The translations under genes and the position numbers were made by a program. DNA of 64,000 nucleotides, from IMG/VR virus record IMGVR_UViG_3300030419_008158, positions 186,001 to 250,000 of that record; one strand, 5' to 3'. This stretch comes from a virus. Positions within the stretch are counted from its first letter, which is position 1; each line of letters begins with the position of its first letter. Positions 51,939 to 60,831 of this stretch are shown piece after piece. The notes under the pieces were generated by a model that was not told the DNA's origin, did no database searches, and was given only the letters and a program-made list of their open reading frames with translations.

Positions 51939-52709
51939 TTAGACGCCAGAAACTCTTTTACGTAGCACAGCAATGTGTGTGCCGTTCCACCACTGGAGTG
52001 AAGGAGTTTCGAACGGAGTGGGCCGCTTTCCTGGAATAATTGCTCGTGATGAAACAATGTCAAACCCAAGATCTTCCCATGCACTTCGTGTCCCTCTTCG
52101 AACAGGCTCTTGCTCCCAATCATCAATAACAGCAATAAATGTATCTGCAAACGCAGGATAAAAATGTACGAAAGCATTTCTTTGAGATTCTTCTGAGTGT
52201 TCTCCGTCATAAAAAAATACATCTATTTTTGGAAGCTTTCTGACATCAAACTGAAAACAGTCTTCTTCGTAAAATTGAATATCTGCATTTGGTAAAAATC
52301 TTTCTATGTTCTGCAAAAAACTGGCCCTAGGGTTGGTCGACTCCGAAAACTCGCTAAAATTATCAATTGCGTGAACAGAAGAAAGTGTGCCTTCGTTTCC
52401 TAAGACAGCTGACACCAAAGTAGACCCCATATAAGTACCCACTTCCAAGTAATTTGCACTTGGAAGACTGCAAATATTATTCATCATATGACGAAATTGG
52501 TAGCCTGAAAATCCTATCAGCTTATTGGGTGTGTCGATATGTGCCTCCACTACTGAATCGTATGCAAGACTCTTGGGCAACTTAGAGTCATTGGCACACG
52601 CTTGCTGAATACTCTTATCAACATGAGCTGTTAAAGTAACGTCTCTATTGTTATAATCTGCCATCGAGGCGAATTCATTTTCAAAAAGATTTGGGCTGTC
52701 TAGTATCAT
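51939..52709 (-). CDS. Class I SAM-dependent methyltransferase
   Basis: 256 aa. The AdoMet loop YLEVGTYMGSTLVSAVLG (motif I), HAIDNFSE (acidic residue after strand 2) and DVFFYDGEHSEESQRNAFVH resemble the Methyltransf_24/TylF-like group of small-molecule or sugar methyltransferases. It is placed just left of the surface-sugar cluster and could methylate a glycan. Confidence 0.8.
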   Translation of the reverse strand: MILDSPNLFENEFASMADYNNRDVTLTAHVDKSIQQACANDSKLPKSLAYDSVVEAHIDTPNKLIGFSGYQFRHMMNNICSLPSANYLEVGTYMGSTLVSAVLGNEGTLSSVHAIDNFSEFSESTNPRASFLQNIERFLPNADIQFYEEDCFQFDVRKLPKIDVFFYDGEHSEESQRNAFVHFYPAFADTFIAVIDDWEQEPVRRGTRSAWEDLGFDIVSSRAIIPGKRPTPFETPSLQWWNGTHIAVLRKRVSGV

Positions 52710-52741
52710 TTTGTCTATTTTCCTGTCATTAAAACTTAGTT

Positions 52742-52817
52742 TGGAGCCACTGAGAGGACTCGAACCTCCGACCTGCTGATTACAAATCAGCTGCTCTACC
52801 AGCTGAGCTACAGTGGC
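52742..52817 (-). tRNA. tRNA-Thr (UGU)
   Basis: 76 nt, CCA encoded. Acceptor GCCACTG with CAGTGGC, D-arm GCTC/GAGC, anticodon loop TTTGTAA (TGT), T-arm GGAGG/CCTCT with one mismatch. Confidence 0.95.
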
Positions 52818-52821
52818 ACTT

Positions 52822-52923
52822 TCACATTACATCGTCTCCCAAAAAATGTGTCATAGTAAAATATGAGGTCACTACACACACGGCAAAAAATGCTGCTGTA
52901 AACTTTAAAGTTGTCTTTAGCAT
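52822..52923 (-). CDS. Tiny membrane peptide, 33 aa
   Basis: ATG 52921-52923 overlapping the phosphomannomutase stop. MLKTTLKFTAAFFAVCVVTS then YFTMTHFLGDDVM: one hydrophobic helix. It ends just before tRNA-Thr. Spacing supports it; no more can be said. Confidence 0.45.
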   Translation of the reverse strand: MLKTTLKFTAAFFAVCVVTSYFTMTHFLGDDVM

Positions 52924-53729
52924 ATGTCCCTTTTTATTTTTGGAATTATTTCGTGATGAATTATGTCAATTGTCGCTTCAGGGCATGAAGTTTGATATGC
53001 TCTGTCAAATTTTTTCAAAGCATCATAAATTTTTTTGTCATTTCCGGAACCTGTACACTTATCCCCTACAAACCAACACTTTTTCCCTTCAAAGTATTTT
53101 AAAGCATAGGTTTTATCCCAGCCGCTAGGGTAGATATCAATTGATGTTTGCCCGCCCAGAGCACATGTTACATCTATTTTTTCTTTCTCACAAAATTCTC
53201 TAACCAGTTCTATGAATTGGTCTCTTATGTTTGCTGACTTGTCCAGATCTAAAAAAATACTTCGCTCTTTGTCGCCTGAATTTCTTCCGATGGGACACCA
53301 GTTTAGCAAAGATTTTCTATAGCTTATAAACTCCCCCGTTAGAGGAACATCATGCTTTGCTAAAAGAGCGAGCTGAAGGTATAGCAGCTGTCTAATAAGA
53401 AGACGATACTTTTTCTTTCCAACTTTTTGAATCATAGACGCTGTCTGTACCTCTATGAAGTCACGCTCGTCGTCACACCACTTGTAAATTTGTGTACCGT
53501 TACAGGGCATTAGAACGATATCATCTAGGCTGTGAATGATCCCTGATTGCCACAAGAAGCTGCATTGCTTGGTTACGTAATCGATACCTGAGCCTGTAAC
53601 TATCGCCACGCTAACATTGCGCAGATCAGTTAAATCTTTTAGCGCGTGTATCATCTCATCTGTGATGGCTTTTCTCACTGGCGTGAGAGTTCCGTCCATA
53701 TCAAACAAAACTGTCTGGCAGCTTTTCAT
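52917..53729 (-). CDS. Eukaryotic-type phosphomannomutase (HAD family)
   Basis: 270 aa from ATG 53727-53729 (overlaps the upstream stop TAATG). LFDMDGTLTPVR carries the catalytic Asp pair D10 and D12. NGTQIYKW, CPIGRNSGDKER and GGQTSIDIYPSGWDKTYALK match human PMM1/PMM2 block by block, whereas ordinary bacterial phosphomannomutase is a different alpha-D-phosphohexomutase. It converts mannose-6-P to mannose-1-P, the precursor of GDP-sugars. The closeness to the eukaryotic type is unusual in a phage. Confidence 0.88.
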   Translation of the reverse strand: MKSCQTVLFDMDGTLTPVRKAITDEMIHALKDLTDLRNVSVAIVTGSGIDYVTKQCSFLWQSGIIHSLDDIVLMPCNGTQIYKWCDDERDFIEVQTASMIQKVGKKKYRLLIRQLLYLQLALLAKHDVPLTGEFISYRKSLLNWCPIGRNSGDKERSIFLDLDKSANIRDQFIELVREFCEKEKIDVTCALGGQTSIDIYPSGWDKTYALKYFEGKKCWFVGDKCTGSGNDKKIYDALKKFDRAYQTSCPEATIDIIHHEIIPKIKRDIC

Positions 53730-53935
53730 TACCACTCTTCTTCAGACTTGATGGGTGCATTACACATATCAAAAGGATCTATTCGAACAGTTCCAGTGCT
53801 TTGATTGCGCGACAATAATTTTGAAGCACGTTTGACAATATCTTCAAAGACACAAATTCCGGGATCTTTTTCGGTTCCCATAGTATTATAATAATCAATC
53901 AAATCCAAAAGTATGGACCTTGTTTCATCGTTCAT
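53729..53935 (-). CDS. Small unknown protein, 68 aa
   Basis: ATG 53933-53935 with GAGG upstream. Helical N-half (ETRSILLDLIDYYNTMG), then CVFEDIVKRASKLLSR and an acidic end. Coupled to the phosphomannomutase gene by a 1-nt overlap. Confidence 0.6.
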   Translation of the reverse strand: MNDETRSILLDLIDYYNTMGTEKDPGICVFEDIVKRASKLLSRNQSTGTVRIDPFDMCNAPIKSEEEW

Positions 53936-53946
53936 TTTTATCCGCC

Positions 53947-54063
53947 TCAAGGATGAATTGGTGGGGATAATGATAGGTCAGCTATCGCCGAAAATGTCCA
54001 CCATACCGCTAGACCAATTGCAACTCCTAATACTGCGCGAAGAAATAGTCGCACTGCAATCAT
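53947..54063 (-). CDS. Tiny membrane peptide, 38 aa
   Basis: ATG 54061-54063 with GGAG upstream. MIAVRLFLRAVLGVAIGLAV then WWTFSAIADLSLSPPIHP, one membrane helix. It lies 11 nt before the next gene's start. Confidence 0.45.
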   Translation of the reverse strand: MIAVRLFLRAVLGVAIGLAVWWTFSAIADLSLSPPIHP

Positions 54064-54118
54064 ATGTTTCTCCATCGTATTTGTTAGTATAGCACTTTAA
54101 ACACAAAAATTCATTTGT

Positions 54119-54194
54119 TGGTGAGCCACCTGGGACTTGAACCCAGAACCCACGGATTAAAAGACCGATACTCTTCCTGTTGAGCTAGAGGCCC
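54119..54194 (-). tRNA. tRNA-Lys (UUU), slightly degenerate
   Basis: 76 nt, CCA encoded. Acceptor GGGCCTC with GTGGCTC has a G-U and one T-T mismatch. Anticodon loop CTTTTAA (TTT). The anticodon stem TCGGT/TCCGT has mismatches at both ends. A second tRNA-Lys(UUU) with a better stem lies at 61738-61810, so this copy may be drifting. Confidence 0.8.
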
Positions 54195-54222
54195 CAACAA
54201 ACTTTATCTAATACTTAGACAT

Positions 54223-54846
54223 GTGAAAGCATATGTTAAATCACGCTTCTTCATTGTATTCTCTATCTTTATTTTTACAATTGCGGTATCATGTATTGGC
54301 AGTACTTGGTCGCCCAAAAAATCTTCTGTAAGACAAAATTCACAGCTAGGCGAATGTGATCCATGGAAATCAGGTCCACAAATGATAAAGCTTCCTGTGT
54401 TTTCAAATGCATGGCAAATAGTCAGTGAATGTGATCGACACGAAAGAGAAGCAGTCACTATTGCAATGATTTTTTTCTACAAAGAATGGCAACACACATT
54501 TGGCGACTCTTCAAATAGCGTGTGGATGGCACTCAACACGCTTCTAATAGAGTGGTCTCAGCTGGACAAAAGAGCAACAGCACACGACATGTCAGGAAAA
54601 CTTAGATATGAGGCAGCACTTGCAGGAGCTGCTCTCACTTCTGGTATGATTTGGGTTAGGCCTGGTCATAATGTTCCTGTATGTGAAACTGCATTTGTCC
54701 ACGAACTAGTGCATATAGCAATTTGGAGTCAAAAAGGAACAGATGGTGACCCAGATCACTTGGGAGACAAGTATACTGGGTGGTCCGTTGATCACGCTGC
54801 GCTCATACAAAGAGTCAACGACCAGCTTTGCTCTTTGAGCATATAG
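54223..54846 (+). CDS. Plus-strand secreted metallopeptidase-like lipoprotein
   Basis: 207 aa, GTG start (54223-54225) with a weak ribosome site. Signal segment with lipobox-like cysteine C24 (TIAVSC). HELVH at 160-164 followed by D177 and H179 (GDPDHLG) gives a candidate zinc site, H-E-x-x-H...H/D. It converges with the polysaccharide cluster and adjoins tRNA-Lys, a classical insertion spot. Possibly an exported protease that alters the envelope; unproven. Confidence 0.7.
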   Translation: MKAYVKSRFFIVFSIFIFTIAVSCIGSTWSPKKSSVRQNSQLGECDPWKSGPQMIKLPVFSNAWQIVSECDRHEREAVTIAMIFFYKEWQHTFGDSSNSVWMALNTLLIEWSQLDKRATAHDMSGKLRYEAALAGAALTSGMIWVRPGHNVPVCETAFVHELVHIAIWSQKGTDGDPDHLGDKYTGWSVDHAALIQRVNDQLCSLSI

Positions 54847-54850
54847 AAGT

Positions 54851-55585
54851 CTATTTTTTGCTTTTGAAGACCTGATCGCAAAGCTGTGTCGTACTGGGTG
54901 TCCCTACATCAAATTCGCAGTACTTCATTCCATATGGCCTACCAACATTTTCGACCAGTCTGTGTACGTGAATTATCCCATGCATAAAATGTTTTTCTAC
55001 ATTGGCAAGGTCATCATAAAATTGTAGCTGACTTGTTGGTGTTATAAAGAACCAATCAGAACAGTGCCTATCTGCACCCGCAACATAACCATTTTGATTC
55101 AAAACTACAGATGTTTGGAGATTATTGAGATCAAGCTTTGACTTAAAAACTAAGTCTGTTCGCATACGAACAAAATACTCATAGTCGCTAGGATTTTCAA
55201 CCATTCTAGCACAATCTGCAATGCCCTGGTATTGTGACTTGACTCGGTAATAGATATCTCTCGACTTCTCTAGAGTTATAGGCATATCTCGCTCTATAGA
55301 AAGCTTGTTATAGTTTGAAACATCAAACACAAGCGGATCATTTACTTCTAGTTTGACCAAGTTACAGGGCTTGTAAAGCTCAACAAAATCTTCTAGCTCA
55401 TTTGTTTCAAATGTATCATTGTACTCATGGTGAACTTGTGTGTTTTTCCAGTCTTTGTCCCACTGTAAGTTAGCATAAATGTCATAACTTCCTAAACCAT
55501 CTAAGAAGTTTTCTTTTATATTGTCAAACACTCTTCTGACAAATCTGGGATAACCCGAAAAACAAACGGCAAATTTTTTCTTCAT
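54851..55585 (-). CDS. Putative glycosyltransferase-like protein
   Basis: 244 aa from ATG 55583-55585. MKKKFAVCFSGYPRFVRR opens like several bacterial capsule/LPS proteins. YEYFVRMRTDLVF contains a D-x-x-F/T-D-L element that could bind sugar-nucleotide metal. DWFFITPTSQLQFY and the C-terminal YCEFDVGTP fit WavE-like or fringe-like enzymes. Placement inside the sugar cluster supports a glycosyltransfer role. Family uncertain. Confidence 0.55.
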   Translation of the reverse strand: MKKKFAVCFSGYPRFVRRVFDNIKENFLDGLGSYDIYANLQWDKDWKNTQVHHEYNDTFETNELEDFVELYKPCNLVKLEVNDPLVFDVSNYNKLSIERDMPITLEKSRDIYYRVKSQYQGIADCARMVENPSDYEYFVRMRTDLVFKSKLDLNNLQTSVVLNQNGYVAGADRHCSDWFFITPTSQLQFYDDLANVEKHFMHGIIHVHRLVENVGRPYGMKYCEFDVGTPSTTQLCDQVFKSKK

Positions 55586-56544
55586 TCCCACGCTCCCCTT
55601 ATCTCGTCAAATCTACTGAAGAGTTTTTTTGCAAGTGCTTCTCTAACAGACCCCAGCAGAGATCTAAAGGGCTCTTCGGTGAAGCAATAATGACCTGATA
55701 CTTCTACAATCATTCTTTCAGGTGGCGAACTTTTGTGCTCTTCAGGAATCCACTTGGAAAATTTATTGACTTTTTTGCATGTTCGAAGAGCATCATCAAA
55801 TCTAATCCCATGCTCCAGAAGAAGTCGGGTTTGTGTGACACCAAACTCAGGCGCTATGTTAATAGAGTCTAAGCCTAGCGAGGCTCTTTTTTGTATTTGT
55901 GCCCTTGACAAGTAATCCCCGTTGTGCTCTTTGGAAAGAATGCCGTGCTTTTTTGTAATCTCCACCATGTCTTCAAGCCTGGCCGGATCAAAATTTCCAA
56001 CGTTGGACGTGCCACTTATTTTTACGCCTGACTGTATTACGCCGAACTTTACACGGTCAAATTCTCTACCCATGCTTTTTTGAAGAGATGACAAAATAAA
56101 ATCTAAGTCTTCAGCTGTATACGGAAAAATTGACTCTTCGGTACCTACTTCAAATAGAATATTATCGTCTAGATTCATGCAGTAAGAAATTAACTCTTCA
56201 GTTTTTCGAACGCCCTCTTCAACAGTGCTGCACGTCTTCCATGGATCGATGTGAAGCATGTCAAATTTGCTTTCAATATCGTTTTTTAGGCTGTCTAGAC
56301 CGTCATCATGCTCTGACCCTTGACCGGGCCCACCATGATCTCTAACTAAGCAAACAGCATCACTTTTCTCTTTAACATATTGAGAAAAATCACCTGTCGT
56401 CCAACTATTGACGTACCCACCGGTATTTTCAATTTGCCGCCTAGACGGAATCAAACCTAGCGAGCTTTTTTCTTTGGAGTATTCTATTACTATGTCAACT
56501 ATCTCTTGAGACATGGGGCCCACAAACAATCTTGGTATTTTCAT
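55582..56544 (-). CDS. KbaZ/GatZ-like TIM-barrel protein (class II aldolase accessory)
   Basis: 320 aa. LGLIPSRRQIENTGGYVNSW, VCLVRDHGGPGQG (metal/phosphate segment), MLHIDPWKTC, ILFEVGTEES and SGVKISG follow the D-tagatose-1,6-bisphosphate aldolase subunit pattern. In bacteria such proteins act in sugar pathways next to nucleotidyltransferases. Here it overlaps the NTase-kinase gene by 4 nt. Exact substrate unknown. Confidence 0.75.
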   Translation of the reverse strand: MKIPRLFVGPMSQEIVDIVIEYSKEKSSLGLIPSRRQIENTGGYVNSWTTGDFSQYVKEKSDAVCLVRDHGGPGQGSEHDDGLDSLKNDIESKFDMLHIDPWKTCSTVEEGVRKTEELISYCMNLDDNILFEVGTEESIFPYTAEDLDFILSSLQKSMGREFDRVKFGVIQSGVKISGTSNVGNFDPARLEDMVEITKKHGILSKEHNGDYLSRAQIQKRASLGLDSINIAPEFGVTQTRLLLEHGIRFDDALRTCKKVNKFSKWIPEEHKSSPPERMIVEVSGHYCFTEEPFRSLLGSVREALAKKLFSRFDEIRGAWE

Positions 56545-58121
56545 AGATCACCTCTTTTCTCCAGGCTTCGAAACAGATTGTACTTGCCGAAATTAAACAA
56601 AAACTTATCAAGTGGGTGCTCATGAAGTGGAGACATATTAATCCATATCAAAGATGTAAGCATCTTAACCTTGTCTAAATCATACCCGTGTGACGTTACG
56701 AAACTGTGTAAAACTTCTTGACAATCAATTAGATTTTTTCTGCATAAAATGTCACACTCATAACCTACTTTTCGAGGTTGCAGTATGTAGTGACTTTGAT
56801 TGACTAGCTCATGATTGAAGACAAGATTGTGATTTAGTTTTGCAAGATCATAGTACACATCACCCACATCTAATCTTCCTGCAAAATCTTGACGCCAGTC
56901 TATTAGAACAAAATCTGTTTCTGTTTCGATGACGTTGTCAAGAATCAGATCGCCATGTATTGTAGTAGCTATGCCATTACAAAGCCATTCCCAATCTATT
57001 GAAGACAACATCTCTTGTACAGGCGGGATTTTCTTTCCGTTGATAATTGATGCTTTATCAGACAGATCCCCTAAATGAAGCTGTATCCTCTTTTTAGTTT
57101 TTTCAAAATAAAACTTATGACAGTCTGCAGATATGTCTTCGTTACTCTTACCCGGGTTCCACATGTTTTGTGAAACCCAGTCTAAAAATAGTGACATTTT
57201 ATCAGGTGTGACAGAATCAGCAAAGAGGTCTCCTGGGACGTATCTATATTTGAAAAAATGTCTAGAAGATGCAGCTATTCTAGGTACCAACCCAGACAAA
57301 GAAGTTGCCCTTTCTACACGTTTACTAATAAGCGTCTCATCATGAAAAAACTTGACGACGTGATTATTTACAATATAAATGTTTTCCTGAATTTTGTCCA
57401 AGACTTCTATCGAAGAGGACATTTTCTCTCTGGTTTTTGACAAAGCGAAAGGCTCGCCGATATCATACCATTCGTCTACTAATACTGTGTCAAATTGAAT
57501 ATTTTCCTGGTCTGACATCATCTGCAAAACATGGCAATCCGAAAGACTTTTAGCACTTGCCTTGTCCGACGTAGCTACTATTCTATCTAGACATCTCCAG
57601 AATATTTCGAAGTCTTTAATTCCAGCCAAGCCCGGATAGGCGTAATCGTAATTAATTTCTCCCTTTTCATTGATCTTGATAAGGTGTTGATCAGGTGAAA
57701 CATTGATAGTTCTATACTGCTCAGAAGTTTCTGATTTTGCAGTACCGATCCAGTTATATGAAGGGTCAGGTATCTTGTCGAGTATGACTGAGTCGCAAAC
57801 ATGAAAAATAAAAGGGCACTGCAATTTCGGCCTGGCGACGTTCATTGAATGAAGAAGGCTAGAGTTTTCACCCTTATAATTTTCGACTTCTACAAATTCA
57901 AAACTAGCACCAGGATAAGTCAACTCCAAAAACTCTTTCACGTGATAACCATAATGTCCTATGGTTATCACAAATTTTGTACCAGAAGGATAATTCTCAA
58001 TTATGTGTGATAGTGCAGGTTTGTCTCCCACTCTTACAAGTGACTTGTTAGTAAAGTCTGTCAAGCTACCTAAGCGACTCCCTAAGCCGCTGGTCGTTAT
58101 TAGTACTTTATGCTCTGCCAT
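56541..58121 (-). CDS. Bifunctional sugar nucleotidyltransferase + APH-like kinase
   Basis: 526 aa. Residues 1-235 form a nucleotidyltransferase: TTSGLGSRLGSLTDFTNKSL is the glycine loop, VGDKPAL follows, and D110 (VCDS) is the metal-binding Asp. Residues 240-526 are a choline/aminoglycoside kinase-like domain: Brenner motif HGDLILDN (389-396) and IDWRQDF with D408. The order recalls LicC plus LicA fused in one chain, so it could phosphorylate and then nucleotidylate a small alcohol or sugar. Confidence 0.85.
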   Translation of the reverse strand: MAEHKVLITTSGLGSRLGSLTDFTNKSLVRVGDKPALSHIIENYPSGTKFVITIGHYGYHVKEFLELTYPGASFEFVEVENYKGENSSLLHSMNVARPKLQCPFIFHVCDSVILDKIPDPSYNWIGTAKSETSEQYRTINVSPDQHLIKINEKGEINYDYAYPGLAGIKDFEIFWRCLDRIVATSDKASAKSLSDCHVLQMMSDQENIQFDTVLVDEWYDIGEPFALSKTREKMSSSIEVLDKIQENIYIVNNHVVKFFHDETLISKRVERATSLSGLVPRIAASSRHFFKYRYVPGDLFADSVTPDKMSLFLDWVSQNMWNPGKSNEDISADCHKFYFEKTKKRIQLHLGDLSDKASIINGKKIPPVQEMLSSIDWEWLCNGIATTIHGDLILDNVIETETDFVLIDWRQDFAGRLDVGDVYYDLAKLNHNLVFNHELVNQSHYILQPRKVGYECDILCRKNLIDCQEVLHSFVTSHGYDLDKVKMLTSLIWINMSPLHEHPLDKFLFNFGKYNLFRSLEKRGDL

Positions 58122-58449
58122 ATTTGTCTTTTAGGCGGACGATATCGTCCTCGCCAAAGTAAGATCCCGTTTGAACTTCAATGAACACCAAATCTTCACT
58201 ACCACAATTTTTGATTGTGTGTTTAGACATAACGGGAACGTGAACTCGATCACCTCCGGAAACTGTCAAAGGCTTGCCGTCTAAAAACACTTCGCCGGCG
58301 CCCGAAACTATTATCCAGTCCTCAGCTCGCTTGTGATGAAATTGATAGCTTGGGCTTTGCCCGGGCTTCACAGTAATTTTTTTTACTTTACAATTTTCAT
58401 CGTCCAAAAGAACTTCATAGATACCCCATGGCCTCTCTGTCTTTTCCAT
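58108..58449 (-). CDS. Mannose-6-phosphate isomerase-type cupin
   Basis: 113 aa. RPWGIYEVL, VKPGQSPSYQFHHKRAEDW, GEVFLDG and QTGSYFGEDDIVRLKDKYGR are the conserved C-terminal cupin of type II PMI/GMP proteins; the metal-binding His pair is HH. It may interconvert Fru-6-P and Man-6-P, feeding the phosphomannomutase. A single-domain isomerase is short but known. Confidence 0.85.
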   Translation of the reverse strand: MEKTERPWGIYEVLLDDENCKVKKITVKPGQSPSYQFHHKRAEDWIIVSGAGEVFLDGKPLTVSGGDRVHVPVMSKHTIKNCGSEDLVFIEVQTGSYFGEDDIVRLKDKYGRA

Positions 58450-58791
58450 CTAGTTTCCCCTATATGCCACAATTGATGCTATCTTTAGATCTTCTTTTTC
58501 TCCAGAGAATGTAATAATGTCAACAACAGGCAAGACCGGGTCGTCATTTGCAAAAATAGAAAGTTCTGCTATTACTGTCATATCATTGACATGTAGATTG
58601 TCTACGTTGACCCGCAGAGAATTGACTGACTTGAAGATTTCGTCGTTTGCTCCCAAAACATCCTGCTTTCCAGACACAGAAATGTTCCAATCTTTGAGAG
58701 AGACATTTTCATGAAACATATCCCCCAGCGTTTCTAGTTGCTTTTGTTCAAATGCAGTAAAATAAGATCTCGCAATATCTTCTAAATTCAT
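58450..58791 (-). CDS. NTF2/SnoaL-like protein
   Basis: 113 aa. IARSYFTAFEQKQLETLGDM, then HENVSLKDW and the C-terminal beta-sheet (VIAELSIFAND, VVDIITFSGEKEDLKIASIV) give the typical NTF2-like cone fold. Members act as isomerases, cyclases or binding subunits. The role in this sugar cluster is unknown. Confidence 0.75.
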   Translation of the reverse strand: MNLEDIARSYFTAFEQKQLETLGDMFHENVSLKDWNISVSGKQDVLGANDEIFKSVNSLRVNVDNLHVNDMTVIAELSIFANDDPVLPVVDIITFSGEKEDLKIASIVAYRGN

Positions 58792-58817
58792 AGTTTTCCT
58801 TTTTATGAACCGAGATG

Positions 58818-60464
58818 CTATCCTGCGTAGGTTAGCATTCTTTCGGCTTCGCTTGTACCGTACTTGTCAATATAGTATTTTTCTGACAATTCTTCAAATA
58901 TCTTATTTCCCACGTCGTCGAACTTTTCTGCTCTTTTAATGTCCTTATGGTATGACTTGGGCAGTGTGACGTAAAGAGGAAAGACCCGTTGAATTCCCAA
59001 CATTTCATCAGGCTGAAGGTATGGTTTTGGCATTCTCAAAATAGACTTTTCTATGAAAGAAGTCGCTTGAAGATTCGGGTCTAACCATCCTTCTTCTATC
59101 GCTTTCTGTCGTAACACTGTTCCTCTATAGGGTGCAAATATATTGACTGCGATAGAATCAAAAGTTTCGATGTCCCTTACAAGATTGATGGTATCAAGAA
59201 CCAACTCTCTTGTCTCGTAGGGCATTCCGATAATTGTGTTAACTGAGTAGGGCAATTTGAAATTTCCTAAAATCTTAGCCTTTTCAATCATAGTTTCGTT
59301 TTTGATTCTACGATAAAGTCTTTTTCTTCGAAACTCTTCATTACCATGCTCCAGCCCAAAAGACATTCGATACAAACCTACTTCACGAAGCCATCCTATC
59401 TTATCTTCATCAATATCTTCAAACCGAGTCTGGCACCAGAAAGGAAGCCGAAAGTCTTTGTACATCTCAGCAAATTCTTTTAGTTCGCTTTTTGGGCGGG
59501 CCATAAAAGCATCATCATTAATATACAGAAAATTAGGATTGTACTTCTCAACCATCGATTCTAGCTCTCGTCGAACTGTATCGATACTTTTTCGTCTTGT
59601 GTATACGCCCTGCTTTTTTTCTTTTGCAAGGACACTCTGGATGGGAGAATTACAAAACGTGCACTGGTATGGGCAGCCTCTGTAAGTTTCAATTGGAATT
59701 GCCTTCCAAATCTTAGCACCGAGAGGCCTAAGAAAACGTCTTTCATCGAACAAAGAAAAATCTGGAATTATGTCATTGACATTTACCAGAGGTCTGGGTC
59801 CGTTGATTATGATTTTTCCATCTTTATCTTTTGCCCGGGTTCCTTTGATATCGAGCAGAGATGTAGAGTTTCGCACAGACTCACAAAATTCAGGTATAAT
59901 GTGCTCTCCTTCACCCGATGCTATGCATTGCACGTTAGGATCAGAAATTACATCATTCGGTGCCATTGTTGGAAAAACCCCACCTATGATCGATTTAATG
60001 TTTGGATATTTTGAAACAACAGACATCAAGTCTTGCACTTGAGGCCATGTATCCTCGACCAGCGTAGAAACAATAACTACATGTGGGTCAAACTCTTCAA
60101 GCTTCTGGGTAAAATCTCCTAACAAGTCTGTCTTTGGATTGCCAAATAGCTTTATTGGATCAAACTTTCTGCTGGCCATGAGCTTGTTTGCACGCGTAGC
60201 ACTAGCTGATTCGTCCATTGCTTCTTTTACATTTTCATCGTCTGCTTTTCCGACAAACTCATAAGTTGGCATATAAGGTGTGCAGTCAAAAAGATCCACA
60301 TTATATTTTTGTTCTTTGAGAATTGCTGTCCACAAGCCTATAGCATAAGAAGGTGTCAACATCATGCTCAAGTTGGGATAGACAATTAAAGTTCGAAAGT
60401 CTTCTCTATCAATGCTTTTTGCTGTTGATGAAACTTCTTTCTTGATTTTTACTTCTCTAGACAT
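58818..60464 (-). CDS. B12-binding-type radical SAM enzyme
   Basis: 548 aa. A cobalamin-binding-like N-terminal domain (LIVYPNLSMMLTPSYAIGLW and the following fold) precedes the radical-SAM cysteines C264, C268 and C271 in YRGCPYQCTFC. IGMPYETRE is a conserved downstream motif. Such enzymes perform methylations or rearrangements on sugars, antibiotics or lipids. In this cluster it may modify the glycan or a phosphonate. Two phage-borne Fe-S carriers could supply its cluster. Confidence 0.85.
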   Translation of the reverse strand: MSREVKIKKEVSSTAKSIDREDFRTLIVYPNLSMMLTPSYAIGLWTAILKEQKYNVDLFDCTPYMPTYEFVGKADDENVKEAMDESASATRANKLMASRKFDPIKLFGNPKTDLLGDFTQKLEEFDPHVVIVSTLVEDTWPQVQDLMSVVSKYPNIKSIIGGVFPTMAPNDVISDPNVQCIASGEGEHIIPEFCESVRNSTSLLDIKGTRAKDKDGKIIINGPRPLVNVNDIIPDFSLFDERRFLRPLGAKIWKAIPIETYRGCPYQCTFCNSPIQSVLAKEKKQGVYTRRKSIDTVRRELESMVEKYNPNFLYINDDAFMARPKSELKEFAEMYKDFRLPFWCQTRFEDIDEDKIGWLREVGLYRMSFGLEHGNEEFRRKRLYRRIKNETMIEKAKILGNFKLPYSVNTIIGMPYETRELVLDTINLVRDIETFDSIAVNIFAPYRGTVLRQKAIEEGWLDPNLQATSFIEKSILRMPKPYLQPDEMLGIQRVFPLYVTLPKSYHKDIKRAEKFDDVGNKIFEELSEKYYIDKYGTSEAERMLTYAG

Positions 60465-60816
60465 CTATTTCTTCTATTCCTTTATTTCTAGTAACACAGT
60501 AGGCATACGCCGTAGGAATATCAGAATCTTTTTTGAAATCATTGATGAGAATTCTGGATCCGCCGCCGATGCCCATGACAAGCTGATCGTATATTATGCC
60601 CGCATCAGACAATTGTTCAACTGTCTGCTTTCGCATACACTCCTTTCGGCCTGTCACCAGGATTATATTATACCCTTTGCGATCCCACTCATTCAGCTTT
60701 TCAATAGTTCCTTTTAGGAGCGTCATTTTGCTATGAGAAGATGCAGCTGTACTTGGTTTCATATGTGTTACAAGCGTGCCATCAATATCACAAAAAATAG
60801 TTTTAGGACGACTCAT
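60457..60816 (-). CDS. HAD-family phosphatase
   Basis: 119 aa from ATG 60814-60816. Motif I FCDIDGTLV (7-15), motif II LVTGRK and motif IV ILINDFKKD. Lacks a large cap, like the small HAD proteins in capsule clusters. Overlaps the radical-SAM gene by 8 nt. Confidence 0.75.
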   Translation of the reverse strand: MSRPKTIFCDIDGTLVTHMKPSTAASSHSKMTLLKGTIEKLNEWDRKGYNIILVTGRKECMRKQTVEQLSDAGIIYDQLVMGIGGGSRILINDFKKDSDIPTAYAYCVTRNKGIEEIDV

Positions 60817-60831
60817 CTCGCTGTCTCCGTG

